Below are positions 10,598-20,404 of a stretch of DNA of 64,000 nucleotides, piece by piece. The position numbers and the translations under genes were made by a program. This stretch comes from JBGTLW01 sp964614575 (lineage in GTDB: Bacteria; Planctomycetota; Phycisphaerae; Phycisphaerales; Phycisphaeraceae). Every line of letters begins with the position of its first letter. Within the stretch, counting starts at the first letter, position 1. The stretch covers positions 1 through 64,000 of the forward strand of contig CAZTLX010000003.1 in the NCBI GenBank assembly GCA_964614575.1, in the 5' to 3' direction. The notes beneath the pieces are model-generated. The model ran no database searches. It saw nothing but the letters and a program-made list of their open reading frames with translations, and was not told where the DNA came from.

Positions 10598-12195
10598 TGC
10601 CCACCCCCCCCACCTTCAAAAACTATAAAAAACTCCTCTGCAAAGTCCCCGGCCTCAACCTCACCGTGGACCTCTCCCGCATGGGCCTGCCACGCACGTT
10701 CCTCAAAGACATGGCCCCCGCCATGCAACGCGCCTTCGACGCCATGGATCAGCTCGAAGCCGGCGCCATCGCCAACCCCGACGAAAACCGCATGGTCGGC
10801 CACTACTGGCTGCGCCACCCCGACCTCGCCCCCAGCCCCGACCTGCGCGACGCCATCACCGCCACCCTCGGCAAGGTCAAACATTTCGCCGCCGAGGTCC
10901 ACGCCCGCACCATCAAGCCCCCCAAGGCCGCCCGCTTCACCGACCTGCTGCTGATCGGCATCGGCGGCTCGGCGCTGGGCCCGCAGCTCGTCGCCGACGC
11001 CATGAGCAACCTCACCGGCCGCGACAAGCTCCGCGTCCACTTCCTCGACAACACCGACCCCGACGGCATGCTCCGCACCCTCAACGCCCTCGGCACCCGC
11101 CTCCGCTCTACCCTCGTCCTGGTCGTCTCCAAGTCCGGCGGCACGCCCGAGCCCCGCAACGCCATGCTCATGACCAAGGCCGCGTTCACCAGCACCGGCC
11201 TCGATTTCGCCCCACAAGCCGTCGCCATCACCGGCGAGGGGTCCAAGCTCGACCAGCTCGCCGTCAAAGAACGCTGGCTCGAACGTTTCCCCATGTGGGA
11301 CTGGGTCGGCGGACGCACCTCCGTCATGGCGACCGTCGGCCTCGTGCCCGCCGCCCTGCAGGGCATCAACATCGATCAATTCCTCGACGGCGCCGCCCGC
11401 ATGGACCAGGCCACCCGTCAGCATGACGTGAAGAAAAACCCCGCCGCTCTCCTCGCCCTCGCCTGGCACCACGCCACCGGCGGCCGCGGCGACAAAGCCA
11501 TGGTCATGCTCCCCTATAAAGATCGCCTGCTCCTGCTTTCACGCTACCTCCAGCAACTGGTCATGGAATCGCTCGGCAAAAAACACGACCTCGACGGCAA
11601 CGTCGTCCACCAGGGCCTCAGCGTCTACGGCAACAAAGGCTCCACCGACCAGCACGCCTACGTCCAGCAGCTCCGCGACGGCGTCCACGACTTCTTCGTC
11701 ACCTTCATCCAGGTGTTGGAAGACACCAGACCCAGCCGCAAGTCGGCGGACGTCGAAGTCGCCCCGGATGAACTTCCGGGGGTGACCAGCGGGGACTACC
11801 TGCTCGGCTTCCTGCTGGGCACGCGCGAGGCGTTGTACGAGGAAGGCCGGCAGTCGATCACCCTCACCATCCGCCGCCTCACCCCGCAGACCCTGGGCGC
11901 TTTGATCGCGCTCTACGAGCGGGCCGTGGGCCTGTACGCCACGCTGGTGAACATCAACGCCTACCACCAGCCCGGCGTCGAGGCGGGCAAGAAAGCGGCC
12001 GCGGACGTCCTCGACCTCCAACAAAAACTCATCGCGCATCTACAGGCGCACCCCGGCACCTGGCAGAGCCCCGAAGACATCGCCGCCGCGCTGGGCGATG
12101 AGACCTTCGCCGAAACCCTCCACCACCTCGCCGACCACCTCGCCGCAAACAAGCGGCACATCGCGAAGAAGGGCGCGAAGTTTCAGGCTCTGTGA
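10597..12195 (+). CDS. pgi: Glucose-6-phosphate isomerase
   Basis: PGI interconverts glucose-6-phosphate and fructose-6-phosphate in glycolysis and gluconeogenesis. The 532-residue product has two SIS domains. Family signatures are GIGGSALGPQLVADA, FLDNTDPDGM, VVSKSGGTPEPRNAML, WVGGRTSVMATVGLV and STDQHAYVQQLRDG. Near the end, NINAYHQPGVEAGKKA contains the conserved lysine region. The ATG at the end of the heptamer array is chosen, because a longer upstream reading would translate the repeats into low-complexity residues. The product feeds glmS with fructose-6-phosphate. Confidence 0.95.
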   Translation: MPTPPTFKNYKKLLCKVPGLNLTVDLSRMGLPRTFLKDMAPAMQRAFDAMDQLEAGAIANPDENRMVGHYWLRHPDLAPSPDLRDAITATLGKVKHFAAEVHARTIKPPKAARFTDLLLIGIGGSALGPQLVADAMSNLTGRDKLRVHFLDNTDPDGMLRTLNALGTRLRSTLVLVVSKSGGTPEPRNAMLMTKAAFTSTGLDFAPQAVAITGEGSKLDQLAVKERWLERFPMWDWVGGRTSVMATVGLVPAALQGINIDQFLDGAARMDQATRQHDVKKNPAALLALAWHHATGGRGDKAMVMLPYKDRLLLLSRYLQQLVMESLGKKHDLDGNVVHQGLSVYGNKGSTDQHAYVQQLRDGVHDFFVTFIQVLEDTRPSRKSADVEVAPDELPGVTSGDYLLGFLLGTREALYEEGRQSITLTIRRLTPQTLGALIALYERAVGLYATLVNINAYHQPGVEAGKKAAADVLDLQQKLIAHLQAHPGTWQSPEDIAAALGDETFAETLHHLADHLAANKRHIAKKGAKFQAL

Positions 12196-12273
12196 CGACT
12201 CGTCGAAAGCGGTCAATGACAACTTCAAGGCCTGTTTAATATCCTGACATTTTCGTATGCCCTTGGGGTTTTA

Positions 12274-12645
12274 ATGGCCGAGTACCTTGCGCTTTCGATC
12301 GTTTCACCGCACGGCAGCAACATCGCGTCGGGCAAAAAGACGATAGAGGTGCGGGCCTGGCAGCCGCCAGAGCTACCGGTTCGGAACCTTTTGATCGTAG
12401 AGAACACGATCCCCCTGACTCAAGCCGGACAGGTCGATCCTGATGGCAAAGCGGTCGCCCTCGTGGACGTTGTGCGCGTTGAGCCTTGGTTGCCGACGCA
12501 GGTCGCAGCCGCCTGTTCCGACGGATGGGAGCCGGGTTACTTCGCCTGGCACTTAGCGCATGTGCGGCCGCTCTCCGCACGCCTGCCCGTGATCGCGTCA
12601 AGAAAACTGTACAAGGTCGCGTTGGCGGATGCGCTTAGCGGGTGA
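12274..12645 (+). CDS. ASCH domain protein
   Basis: The 123-residue protein matches the ASCH fold, a PUA-like domain thought to bind RNA. The key signature is GKKTIEVR near residue 20, followed by LLIVENT, a VALVDVVRVEPW strand and WHLAHVRPL. The core LSI(V)SPHGSNIASG start is typical. It is a single-domain protein with no membrane segment. Its 3' end overlaps the convergent DUF4159 gene by 11 bases. Function within the family is largely unassigned, with roles proposed in translation or RNA modification. Confidence 0.8.
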   Translation: MAEYLALSIVSPHGSNIASGKKTIEVRAWQPPELPVRNLLIVENTIPLTQAGQVDPDGKAVALVDVVRVEPWLPTQVAAACSDGWEPGYFAWHLAHVRPLSARLPVIASRKLYKVALADALSG

Positions 12646-13360
12646 GGGCGTAGAGGAGGATGTTGGCGTTGATCTGGCGGGCGTTGCGGACCTCGTTTCC
12701 GCCGCAGCAGCAGCACCCTTTGCCGGCGTTGGCGGTGTCGTTGAGGCCCTGGGGGGAGAAGACCAGCGCGAGCCGGCCGTCGCGGGTCAGGCCCCAGAGT
12801 TTTTCGTTGCCGGTCGGCCGTTTCATCTCCAGGCGGTCGATCTCGTAGAGTTGCTGGAACAGCGGGTGGTCGGGTTCGAGGGGGCTCAGCGCGTCGGGGC
12901 CGAACAGTTCGTCGATCACCGCGCGGAAGTTCTCGGCCCATGCGGCGTTGGAACACCCGGCGGAGGCGAGCAGGAACCCGCCGCGGTCGAGGTAAGCCTT
13001 GAGGTTCTCCTTCTCTTCGGCGTTGAGGGTGAAGTCGCCCTCGCCGGTCATGATGGCGAAGGGATGATCGAACAGCGCTGCGTCGCCGAGCTCGACGCGC
13101 TCGAAGGCGCGTTGGATGTTCAGCTCGGTTTCGCGGGCGAGGCTGACGAGAAAACCCTCGGCAAAGCACACGCCAGTCTTGCCCCCGCCATAGACCAGGT
13201 TCGCGACTTTGACCCGCCCCTCGGCCGGGGCGTCGGTATCGGCGTCGTCCGTTGACTGACCCACCGCGGCCTCAAGCCCCAGCACCATCGCCAGCATCAG
13301 CACGAGAAACACCGAGATTTGACGCAGGCAACGCGAGAGATCTTTTTGTGGTGTGATCAT
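12635..13360 (-). CDS. DUF4159 domain protein, secreted
   Basis: The 241-residue product has an N-terminal hydrophobic signal (ISVFLVLMLAMVLGLEAAVG) and then a DUF4159 domain with KVANLVYGGGKTGVC, HPFAIMTGEGDFTL and LKAYLDRGGFLLAS. This fold resembles a class I glutamine amidotransferase/flavodoxin core without a catalytic triad. An unusual CCCCGG cysteine cluster sits near residue 220. It is the last gene of an operon with two VWA proteins, a context in which DUF4159 is regularly found. The ATG is preferred over a TTG five codons upstream because GAAAGAA precedes it. Confidence 0.8.
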   Translation of the reverse strand: MITPQKDLSRCLRQISVFLVLMLAMVLGLEAAVGQSTDDADTDAPAEGRVKVANLVYGGGKTGVCFAEGFLVSLARETELNIQRAFERVELGDAALFDHPFAIMTGEGDFTLNAEEKENLKAYLDRGGFLLASAGCSNAAWAENFRAVIDELFGPDALSPLEPDHPLFQQLYEIDRLEMKRPTGNEKLWGLTRDGRLALVFSPQGLNDTANAGKGCCCCGGNEVRNARQINANILLYALTR

Positions 13361-13376
13361 GATGGATTCTTTCAAG

Positions 13377-15044
13377 CTACGGTGCCTCTTCCGCGAGGCG
13401 GTTGAAGTATTGGTGGGTCAGGTCGCGGTAGGCGGGCGGGGCCTGGTCGAGGATCGCGTCGCGCAGACGGCGCTGCGGGTCGGCGGTGTCCTGGGTATGC
13501 GTGACGGTGCCCTGCGCGGCATCGATTTCGGGCTGCGGCGGCGTGGTGGCTTGCGCGTTGGCATCGAGGTACCCGCCCCCGGACAGCGAAGCATCCAGGC
13601 GCTGACGCAGCGCTTCGAGCGTGGTCACCGCGCCCTTGCCCGCGTCCCGCACGCCTGCCGCCCACTGCCCCGTGGCACCCAGCCCGCTGCCCCCGGCACC
13701 CTGCCCCGCGCTGCTGCCTTGCCCGGCCTTCGGCTCCTGACCCGGCGCGTCGCCCGGGTTCGGGCAACTACCCGTGCGGCAAAGGCCCAACGCCTCGAGC
13801 GCATCGGCCAGCCGCGTCAACTGCCCGCGGATCGGCTCGTCCTGACGCTGCGCCTCGTCCCGCAGGTCGGTCGCGAGGGCCGCGGCGTCTTCCTGGAAAC
13901 CGCCCAGGTCCTGCTCCAACGCCGCGAGCGCCTCGGGGTCGGGCGACGCGACGGCCAGCGCATCGGCACGCTGCTGCAACTGCCCCGCCCGCGAGATCAG
14001 ATCAAGCAGCCGCTCATACAACTGCGGCAGCATCGACGCCACGCTCCCGTCTTCACCCTCCCCCGCCGAGGGCGCGGCTTCGTCGCCGCTCTGCCCCGCG
14101 TCCGTGGCGTCCTCGCCCGGTATCGATCCCGCCTCACCCGCTTGCGGCTGCGGCCGGCGTGGCGTGATCTGAAACACGCGCGACCGCGCATCGCCCGCCT
14201 CCACGCGGAAGCGGATCGGCTCGCGCACCTGCGCGAAGGTGTGGGCAAATGCCCCCGGCTCGCCCACCGACGCCATCGCCCAGCGCTTGGCTTCGCGGTC
14301 CTCGGAATCGAGTTGCACCAACGCCGCGTCCTGCGCCAACCGCCCCGCGGTCGTGGCCGAGACCCGCACATCCTCGCCGACCGTCGGCTCGCGCGGCTCG
14401 ATCGTCACATCCAACTGCGTCAGCGCGAACGGCGGGTGATCGCCCCAAGGCAAGGCGAGGCGCACCAGCCCGCCGCCCAGCAGGCCCGGGTGGATCAGCA
14501 GCACGATCAGCCAGCCGGCGGCGGCGGCGTAGAGGTTGCCCGCCTGCCGGTGCAGCGTGCGGCGGTCGATCACCGCGTCGCGATCCGTCTGCTCCATCTG
14601 CTCGAAACGGAACAGAGCACGTTGGTGCGCCCGCTGCGCGAGCGTGGCGGCAAACCGATCGGCCGGGTTGTGACGCAAAGGCCCGACCTGGATACCGCTG
14701 ACCAGCGCGTTGTCGTCCGCACGCGTGCGGCGTTCGAGCGTGCGGACGTCGCCGAGCAGTTCGCGTTCGGCCTCGCGCCGCTCTCGTCGGTGCCACAACA
14801 CCAGCCCCGGCAGCAACAGCAGCAGCCCGCCGAACAGGGCCCAGCGTGCCGGGGTCGGCAGCGGCCAGGCGGCGTCGAGGATCACGAGCAGCAGCAGCGC
14901 CAAGAGCCATACCGCGAGCCCGCGCAACGCCGCGGCAAACCACGCGTACAGCCGACGCGATCGGCCCAGGTCCGCCAGCCGTTGACGCAGCGGGTCCACC
15001 ACCTCGGCGGGCACGGTTCGGATTGGTTGGATGGCTTGGGTCAC
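13377..15044 (-). CDS. Membrane protein with coiled-coil C-terminus, DUF4175-like
   Basis: The 555-residue protein has two hydrophobic hairpin segments near residues 35-80 and a third near residue 175, then a large outer region. The middle contains beta-rich segments (TQLDVTIEPREPTVGEDV). The C-terminal half is an acidic, glycine-rich linker and helical stretches that could form coiled coils. It looks like the DUF4175-type component of MoxR/VWA envelope operons, but the match is by eye. The GTG start overlaps the upstream VWA gene stop as GTGA, indicating coupled translation. The next gene follows after 16 bases. Confidence 0.65.
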   Translation of the reverse strand: MTQAIQPIRTVPAEVVDPLRQRLADLGRSRRLYAWFAAALRGLAVWLLALLLLVILDAAWPLPTPARWALFGGLLLLLPGLVLWHRRERREAERELLGDVRTLERRTRADDNALVSGIQVGPLRHNPADRFAATLAQRAHQRALFRFEQMEQTDRDAVIDRRTLHRQAGNLYAAAAGWLIVLLIHPGLLGGGLVRLALPWGDHPPFALTQLDVTIEPREPTVGEDVRVSATTAGRLAQDAALVQLDSEDREAKRWAMASVGEPGAFAHTFAQVREPIRFRVEAGDARSRVFQITPRRPQPQAGEAGSIPGEDATDAGQSGDEAAPSAGEGEDGSVASMLPQLYERLLDLISRAGQLQQRADALAVASPDPEALAALEQDLGGFQEDAAALATDLRDEAQRQDEPIRGQLTRLADALEALGLCRTGSCPNPGDAPGQEPKAGQGSSAGQGAGGSGLGATGQWAAGVRDAGKGAVTTLEALRQRLDASLSGGGYLDANAQATTPPQPEIDAAQGTVTHTQDTADPQRRLRDAILDQAPPAYRDLTHQYFNRLAEEAP

Positions 15045-17335
15045 AGCAGCCCCACGCGGCGTCGTAAATACCACTCGAGCCCCAGCAGCCCGGCGACGGC
15101 GGCCAGCACCGGCCACCTTGCAAAATCATAGCGCGGTTCGACATCGCGCTGCCGCGCCACCTGCACACTTTGCAGGTGCTCGACCAGACGATCGGCTTCA
15201 TCGAGCCCGAGGCAGAGGCCGCCGGTCGCATCGGTCAGCGTCCGCAGCACCTGCGGCCGGGCCGAGGGGTCCTGCCGTTCCGCCGACCGATCGGCCACGG
15301 CGAAGCGGCTGAGCATCGGCGCCGCGGGGTCGAGCATCGCCGACGCACCCGCATCATGCAGCGCGAGCTGATAGACGCCGACCGCCTGGCCCTCGATCAC
15401 GCCGCGGAAGTTCGGCGACTGCGGCCCGTCGCGCTGCAGATCGATCGTCGTGGTCTGCCCGCGGGGGCCGGTGATGCGAAGCTGCGGGGCGAAGCGGTCA
15501 TCGGTGACGTAGCGCGTCGAGACGGTGGCGGTCACCGGCTGGCCCGGCTCGGCGGAGAGGCGGTCGAGGGTGAGCGACACCTCCTGGCCGGGCAGGAAAT
15601 CGCCGCCGGTCGCCAGCCACTGGATCGCGCGCGACCAGAAGACCTGATACACGCCGGCCTGCTCATCCGCGGCCGGCGGCAGCAGGCTCCAGCGCCACAG
15701 CCCGTCGGTCAGCACCGCGAGCACGCGCCCGCCGCCGACGCGCTGCGTGGCGACCGCGGCCATGCCTTGTTCCGTTGCGCCCGTCGTCGATTGCCGCAGC
15801 AGCACCAGCGACGCGGCGCGTTCGCGCTGCACGCGCGTCGCCGCGATCATGCCCGGCAGGCGGGTGATCACGGCGTCGGCCGCGCCCGCCTCGTCAAACG
15901 CGAGCAACGGGTTACCGCGCCCCGCCTGCGTCACCTCCAGGCGAAGATCACGCACCGTCGTCTGCCCCCACTGCACCGGCAGCAGCGACTCGATACGCGA
16001 CAACGCGTCGCGGCCCAGCGGTGAGTCATCGAACGGCTTGCCGCGGGCCAGCACCAGCGCGCCCCCGCGCTGCCGCACATAATCCGCGAGCATCGCCCCG
16101 CGCGCGCCGCCGAAGAACGCTTCGCACGATCGGCCGAGGATCACAACATCAAAATCGTTAAGCGTCGCCTGATCGATCGGCATCAGCGATTCGTGATCCG
16201 CGACCGCCGCCCGCGGGTCGCGCACGATCGTGGTGCGCTGCGGGGCGGCCTGAAACACCGCGGTCAGCTCCACCTGCGGGTCGGCGGCGAGCGCGCGGGC
16301 CAGCGCCTGCGTGTCCCAATATGGCCGGCCTTCAAACAGCGCGACGCGGATGCGCTGCCGCGAGACCTGCACAAACACGTCCGCGGTGTTGTTGTCGAGA
16401 TAAGCCTCGGGCGTGGCGTCCTCCGCCAGCGTGGCCCGCAACCGATAGTGCCGCGGGGTCACCGTCTGCCCCGGCTCGGCCTCCGCGGTGACCGTAAACG
16501 TCTCACGCAACGAAGCCTCATCCAGCGTGACCTCGCGCGACGCCAGCAGCCGATCACCCTCGAACAGTTCGAGGTTGACACCGCGGCCCGCGAGCCCGCG
16601 CTGCGTGAGCGATGCGGTGAGCGTGGTCTGTTGCCCGTCAAACAGGAAGTCGCTGCCCGCCCAGGCCTGCACGCCTAAGTCAACGCTGTCGCGCACCTGC
16701 CCGACCGGGACGGCGAAGATCGGCCGACCCGTGGCGGCGAAACGGTCGAGCAACGCGCGGTCCGCTCCGCCGCGCGTGTCGTGCCCGTCGCTGAGGATCA
16801 GCGTGATCGCCTCACTGCCCGGCGCAGCGTGCAGCCGCGCCACCGCGTCCAGCAGATTCGTCGCGCCGCCCGTCGGTTGCAAGGCGGTCAACCGCGTGGT
16901 GTCGATGCCGCGCACGGCCGCGTCGAACGCAAACAACCGCGGCTGCGAGACGGCCCGCAGTTTGACTAGCGTCGGTTCATCGAGCCAGGCGTCGCGCACC
17001 GCATCGAGCCGCGGTGATGCGGCGTCGCCCAGCGTCGCGTCCGGCTGGGCCATGCTCGCGGAGGTGTCGAGCAGGATGTTGAGCGTCGGGGGTGACGTGC
17101 GTGAGTCGGCATGATCCAGCGTGCTAGGCCCCAAGAGCAACCAAAGCAACAACGCCAGCGCGGTGAACCGGCAACCGATCAGCAACGCCCGACGCACCGC
17201 CGAAGCTTCCTGCGCGCGACGCGCATATAACCAGCCCCAGACCCCCGCGGCCGCGAGCGCCGCGATGAACAGCAGCAGCATCGGCAACGGCGGGCGATAA
17301 AGCATCGCCAACTCCGGAGCGGAAAACTCAGGCAT
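15041..17335 (-). CDS. VWA domain membrane protein with glutamine amidotransferase-like domain
   Basis: The 764-residue protein begins with two membrane helices (PMLLLFIAALAAAGVWGWLY and FTALALLLWLLLG). A von Willebrand A domain follows with an intact metal-ion site (DTSASM near residue 90, the DxSxS motif). The middle has a class I glutamine amidotransferase-like fold (FDVVILGRSCEAFFGG...ADYVRQRGGALVLARG). It ends in a last membrane helix just before the C-terminus. Such proteins sit in the membrane with the VWA domain exposed outside. It overlaps the upstream BatA/VWA gene by eight bases. Confidence 0.85.
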   Translation of the reverse strand: MPEFSAPELAMLYRPPLPMLLLFIAALAAAGVWGWLYARRAQEASAVRRALLIGCRFTALALLLWLLLGPSTLDHADSRTSPPTLNILLDTSASMAQPDATLGDAASPRLDAVRDAWLDEPTLVKLRAVSQPRLFAFDAAVRGIDTTRLTALQPTGGATNLLDAVARLHAAPGSEAITLILSDGHDTRGGADRALLDRFAATGRPIFAVPVGQVRDSVDLGVQAWAGSDFLFDGQQTTLTASLTQRGLAGRGVNLELFEGDRLLASREVTLDEASLRETFTVTAEAEPGQTVTPRHYRLRATLAEDATPEAYLDNNTADVFVQVSRQRIRVALFEGRPYWDTQALARALAADPQVELTAVFQAAPQRTTIVRDPRAAVADHESLMPIDQATLNDFDVVILGRSCEAFFGGARGAMLADYVRQRGGALVLARGKPFDDSPLGRDALSRIESLLPVQWGQTTVRDLRLEVTQAGRGNPLLAFDEAGAADAVITRLPGMIAATRVQRERAASLVLLRQSTTGATEQGMAAVATQRVGGGRVLAVLTDGLWRWSLLPPAADEQAGVYQVFWSRAIQWLATGGDFLPGQEVSLTLDRLSAEPGQPVTATVSTRYVTDDRFAPQLRITGPRGQTTTIDLQRDGPQSPNFRGVIEGQAVGVYQLALHDAGASAMLDPAAPMLSRFAVADRSAERQDPSARPQVLRTLTDATGGLCLGLDEADRLVEHLQSVQVARQRDVEPRYDFARWPVLAAVAGLLGLEWYLRRRVGLL

Positions 17336-19382
17336 GCCTCACCCCCGCCCCTATCTGAGCCACCGGAAGGGGAGTTGTGCTTGATGGGCTCGACCACGCC
17401 AGCAGGGCCGCGCCTTCTGCGATCAGCAGCAGCAACGCCGCGAGCACCAGATACGGCCACAACGGCTGGGCTTCGGTCCGCAATGGCGGCGGCGCGAGGT
17501 CGGCGGTTGTGCCAGCGGCGGCCGCGATCTTCGAGGCGGGTTCCTCGGCCACGCGCAGGTCGCTCTCGTCGGGGTGCAGCTCGACCCACGCGCGCGGTGT
17601 TTGGGTTTGCATCTCGTCTTGCAACAACCCCACGCGCTCGGCGGTGATGTCCTGCACCATGTCGCCGGGCTGCGGGTTGGGCGGCAGCGGGCGGCCGGGC
17701 GCGAGGTGGTGCGCGAGCTGTTGCATGAGGCCGACGAACGCCGGGCCTTTGGGCAGATCGGTCGCGGCGGCGTTGAGCGGGAAGCCGAGCACCGCGATAC
17801 GCCCCGGCCCGACCCAGCGTGTCGCCGCGGCCGGCGTGCCGTCGTCAAAGATCATCAACGGTTCGGCGGCGGTGGCGAGGCGGCCTTGCATCGAGGCGCG
17901 GATCGGCTGATCGACCAGCCCGCTGCGGGCCGCGCCCTCGAAGACCGCCAGCAGCGGGTCATCAAACCGTGCGTTGGCGAGCGTGCGCTGATCGATGCGC
18001 CAGGCCTCGGGCTCGATCACGCGCAGGTCGTCGGGAAGCTCACCGAGTTGTGCGGTCGCGTCGGCGCTGTCGATCACCCACACCACGCCGCCGCCGGCCG
18101 CGAGGTGGTCGCGCATAGCGGTCAGCGTCGCGTCGGGCAATCGGCCCGCATCGAAGATGAACCACGTGCCCGGCGCGTCGTCGCGCGAGATGTCCGGCGC
18201 GGCATCCGGGGGCCGCGTCCGCAGCGCGACGCCCGTGTCCCCTTGCTCACCGGGCACCAGCGCCCGGCTCACGAAGAACGCGGTGGTGTCCGGGTCTTGC
18301 GGATCGGCCGCGGTCAGCAGCGTGATCGGCCGCGCAGGTGCCACCTCCACCACCCGGCCTACCGCATCATCCAACGGCAGCGCATCATCAGCACCCATCA
18401 ACGCAAACCGCAGCACGTTGGCACCCACCGCTTCCGGCGTCCAGCGCCAGGATAATCTTGCAGTCGCGCCGGCGTCGAGGGTCACCGAACGGTCGCCATC
18501 CTGCGGGGCTTCGAAGCGCACCGTCACCCGGCGGGGCGCTTCGCCGAGGTTCGCGACCTCGACCGACACCAGCGCCGGTTGCCCCGCGATCGGCGTGGTG
18601 GGTTCGACGCGCGGCCGACGCAACGCGATATTGTCTGTCGGCCCGGCCAGGTGGTGCGTGCGCAGCGCGATGCCCCGGGCCGCGGCCGAGGACAGCGCTT
18701 GGCCCGGCCAGGTCGTGGCCTGCGCGTCGGTAAACAATTCGAGGTGCGGCAAGCGCCGCGCCGGAGGGTCGCCCGGGGTCTGCATCGCCATGCTCAGCGC
18801 CGCCGCGATGTCGCCACGTTCGTGCGTCGGCTCGGCCGCACGCAACCTTGCCCGCAGCTCGCTGAAGTTGCCGGTCGGCTCGGGCAGCAGCGGTTGCGGT
18901 TGCGCATCGATGAGGATGATCGTGGCCCGATCGCGCGACGGGTCCAGTTCGTCGAGCGCGTTCAACGCGCGGCGGCGGGCCTCATCGAACAGCGTGGCTC
19001 CGTCGGCCGTGCGCGTCATCGAAGCGGAGCGATCGACCAGCAGCGACACCAGCAACCCGCGCTCGCCGGCCAACGGCTTGGCGTCGAGCCACACCGGCTG
19101 CATGAACGCGGCCACCAGCAGCGCCAGGGCCGCGATGCGCAGCAGCATCAGCAGCCAGTGCCGCGGCCGCAGCATCCGGGACGTGTCGGTCACCGCCTGC
19201 CGCACAAACCGCGTCGCGGGGAAGTCCATCACCCGCCCGCCCCGTCGGCTCAGCAGGTGCGCGACCAACGGCACGCCTACCGCCCCCGTCAACGCCCACG
19301 CCCACCACGGCGCCAGCAGCGACACCGCCGCGAACGCCGGACTAAGATCGTGTCCCGCGGAGATGAAAAGCCATCCGATCAT
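17328..19382 (-). CDS. BatA/VWA domain membrane protein
   Basis: The 684-residue protein starts with a BatA N-terminal segment (LLAPWWAWALTGAVGVPLVAHLLSRR), the hallmark of aerotolerance-related operons. A second helix is followed by a VWA domain with DRSASM (DxSxS). A CARDB-like beta domain (VSVEVANLGEAPRRVTVRFE), a glutamine amidotransferase-like domain and a C-terminal membrane helix complete it. It heads the four-gene operon. The MoxR ATPase and DUF58 protein that normally precede it are missing here; the only MoxR in the window is 29 kb away. Divergent bcp starts 26 bases off. Confidence 0.88.
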   Translation of the reverse strand: MIGWLFISAGHDLSPAFAAVSLLAPWWAWALTGAVGVPLVAHLLSRRGGRVMDFPATRFVRQAVTDTSRMLRPRHWLLMLLRIAALALLVAAFMQPVWLDAKPLAGERGLLVSLLVDRSASMTRTADGATLFDEARRRALNALDELDPSRDRATIILIDAQPQPLLPEPTGNFSELRARLRAAEPTHERGDIAAALSMAMQTPGDPPARRLPHLELFTDAQATTWPGQALSSAAARGIALRTHHLAGPTDNIALRRPRVEPTTPIAGQPALVSVEVANLGEAPRRVTVRFEAPQDGDRSVTLDAGATARLSWRWTPEAVGANVLRFALMGADDALPLDDAVGRVVEVAPARPITLLTAADPQDPDTTAFFVSRALVPGEQGDTGVALRTRPPDAAPDISRDDAPGTWFIFDAGRLPDATLTAMRDHLAAGGGVVWVIDSADATAQLGELPDDLRVIEPEAWRIDQRTLANARFDDPLLAVFEGAARSGLVDQPIRASMQGRLATAAEPLMIFDDGTPAAATRWVGPGRIAVLGFPLNAAATDLPKGPAFVGLMQQLAHHLAPGRPLPPNPQPGDMVQDITAERVGLLQDEMQTQTPRAWVELHPDESDLRVAEEPASKIAAAAGTTADLAPPPLRTEAQPLWPYLVLAALLLLIAEGAALLAWSSPSSTTPLPVAQIGAGVRHA

Positions 19383-19408
19383 CTGCTTATCTTAAGGAAC
19401 CCCCCGAC

Positions 19409-19948
19409 ATGGCCAAGGCCAAGCCCGCCCCCACTGCAAACGATGCACCCCCGCCCCCGGAAGCCAGCCCCATCCCTGTCGGCCGCAAGGCCCCCGCGTT
19501 TCGCCTCCAGGACCAGCACGGCCAGACGCACACGCCCGCCGATTACGCCGGCCGCTGCGTCGTGCTTTACTTCTACCCCAAGGACGACACCCCCGGCTGC
19601 ACGACCGAGGCCTGCGGCTTCCGCGACCACGAGGCGGCCCTGAAAAAAGCCGGGGCCGTGGTGCTCGGCGTCAGCCCCGACGATGAAGAATCCCACGGCA
19701 AGTTCGCCGCCAAGTTCAGCCTCGGCTTCCCGCTGCTGGCCGACCAGGATGCGAAGGTCGCGCAGAAGTACGGCGTGTGGCAGGAGAAGAACATGTACGG
19801 CCGCAAGTACATGGGCGTCGCGCGGACGACCTACCTCATCGGGCCCGACGGCAAGGTCGCCCACCGCTGGGACAAGGTCAAGCCCAAGGACCACGCGGAC
19901 CAGGTGCTGGCCGCGGTGACGGCGGTCACGTTGACGGGGAAGGATTAA
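19409..19948 (+). CDS. bcp: Thioredoxin-dependent peroxiredoxin, BCP/PrxQ type
   Basis: This enzyme reduces hydrogen peroxide and lipid peroxides using thioredoxin. The 179-residue protein has the peroxidatic cysteine in TPGCTTEAC (Cys64) and a second cysteine at 69, the PrxQ-type pair. The motifs YFYPKDDTPGC, GVSPDDEESHGKF and ARTTYLIGPDGKV are in place. An alanine/proline-rich extension of about 20 residues precedes the domain. AAGGA lies upstream of the ATG. It diverges from the BatA/VWA operon with only 26 bases between starts, so promoters must overlap the coding regions. Confidence 0.95.
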   Translation: MAKAKPAPTANDAPPPPEASPIPVGRKAPAFRLQDQHGQTHTPADYAGRCVVLYFYPKDDTPGCTTEACGFRDHEAALKKAGAVVLGVSPDDEESHGKFAAKFSLGFPLLADQDAKVAQKYGVWQEKNMYGRKYMGVARTTYLIGPDGKVAHRWDKVKPKDHADQVLAAVTAVTLTGKD

Positions 19949-20089
19949 CCCGAAGCAAGCCAAACCCCTCTTTCGCCGCGGCGAGAGTTCGTTAGGATGC
20001 AGACGCGTCGGTCGTCAGGACCCGTTGTCCTCTGGCCTGCCGGGCTAACCTGATCAGACCGGCCCCCGACACGAGAAAGGAGTCTCCCC

Positions 20090-20404
20090 ATGGCCAAGAA
20101 GAAGAGCACGAAAAAGAAAACGACCAAGAAGAAAGCGGCGAGCAAGAAGGCGGCCATCGCCGAGGTCCCGGCCGAGGAAGCCAAGCCCTCCGGCAAGCCG
20201 AAGAAGAAGCCGGCATCCGCCAAGCGTGCGGCCAAGCCCGCGTTAGCCGCGGCGATCAAGCAGCCGGTGGCGCTGACCTACGACCAGATCGCGGCCCGCG
20301 CGTTCGTGGTCTGGGAGCGCAAGGGCAAGCCCGACGGCCAGGACGCCGCCAACTGGAAAGAAGCCGAAGCCGAGCTGCTCGCCGAGGCGCAGCAGCGCGG
20401 CTAA
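20090..20404 (+). CDS. DUF2934 protein with a lysine-rich histone H1-like N-terminus
   Basis: The 104-residue protein has two parts. Residues 1-60 are almost entirely lysine, alanine, proline and serine, like the tails of histone H1/Hc1-like proteins. Residues 62-102 match DUF2934: IAARAFVVWERKGKPDGQD followed by WKEAEAEL. DNA binding or nucleoid association is plausible from the tail, but is inference. A good ribosome-binding site (AAAGGAG) lies ten bases ahead of the ATG. The gene stands alone. Confidence 0.85.
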   Translation: MAKKKSTKKKTTKKKAASKKAAIAEVPAEEAKPSGKPKKKPASAKRAAKPALAAAIKQPVALTYDQIAARAFVVWERKGKPDGQDAANWKEAEAELLAEAQQRG

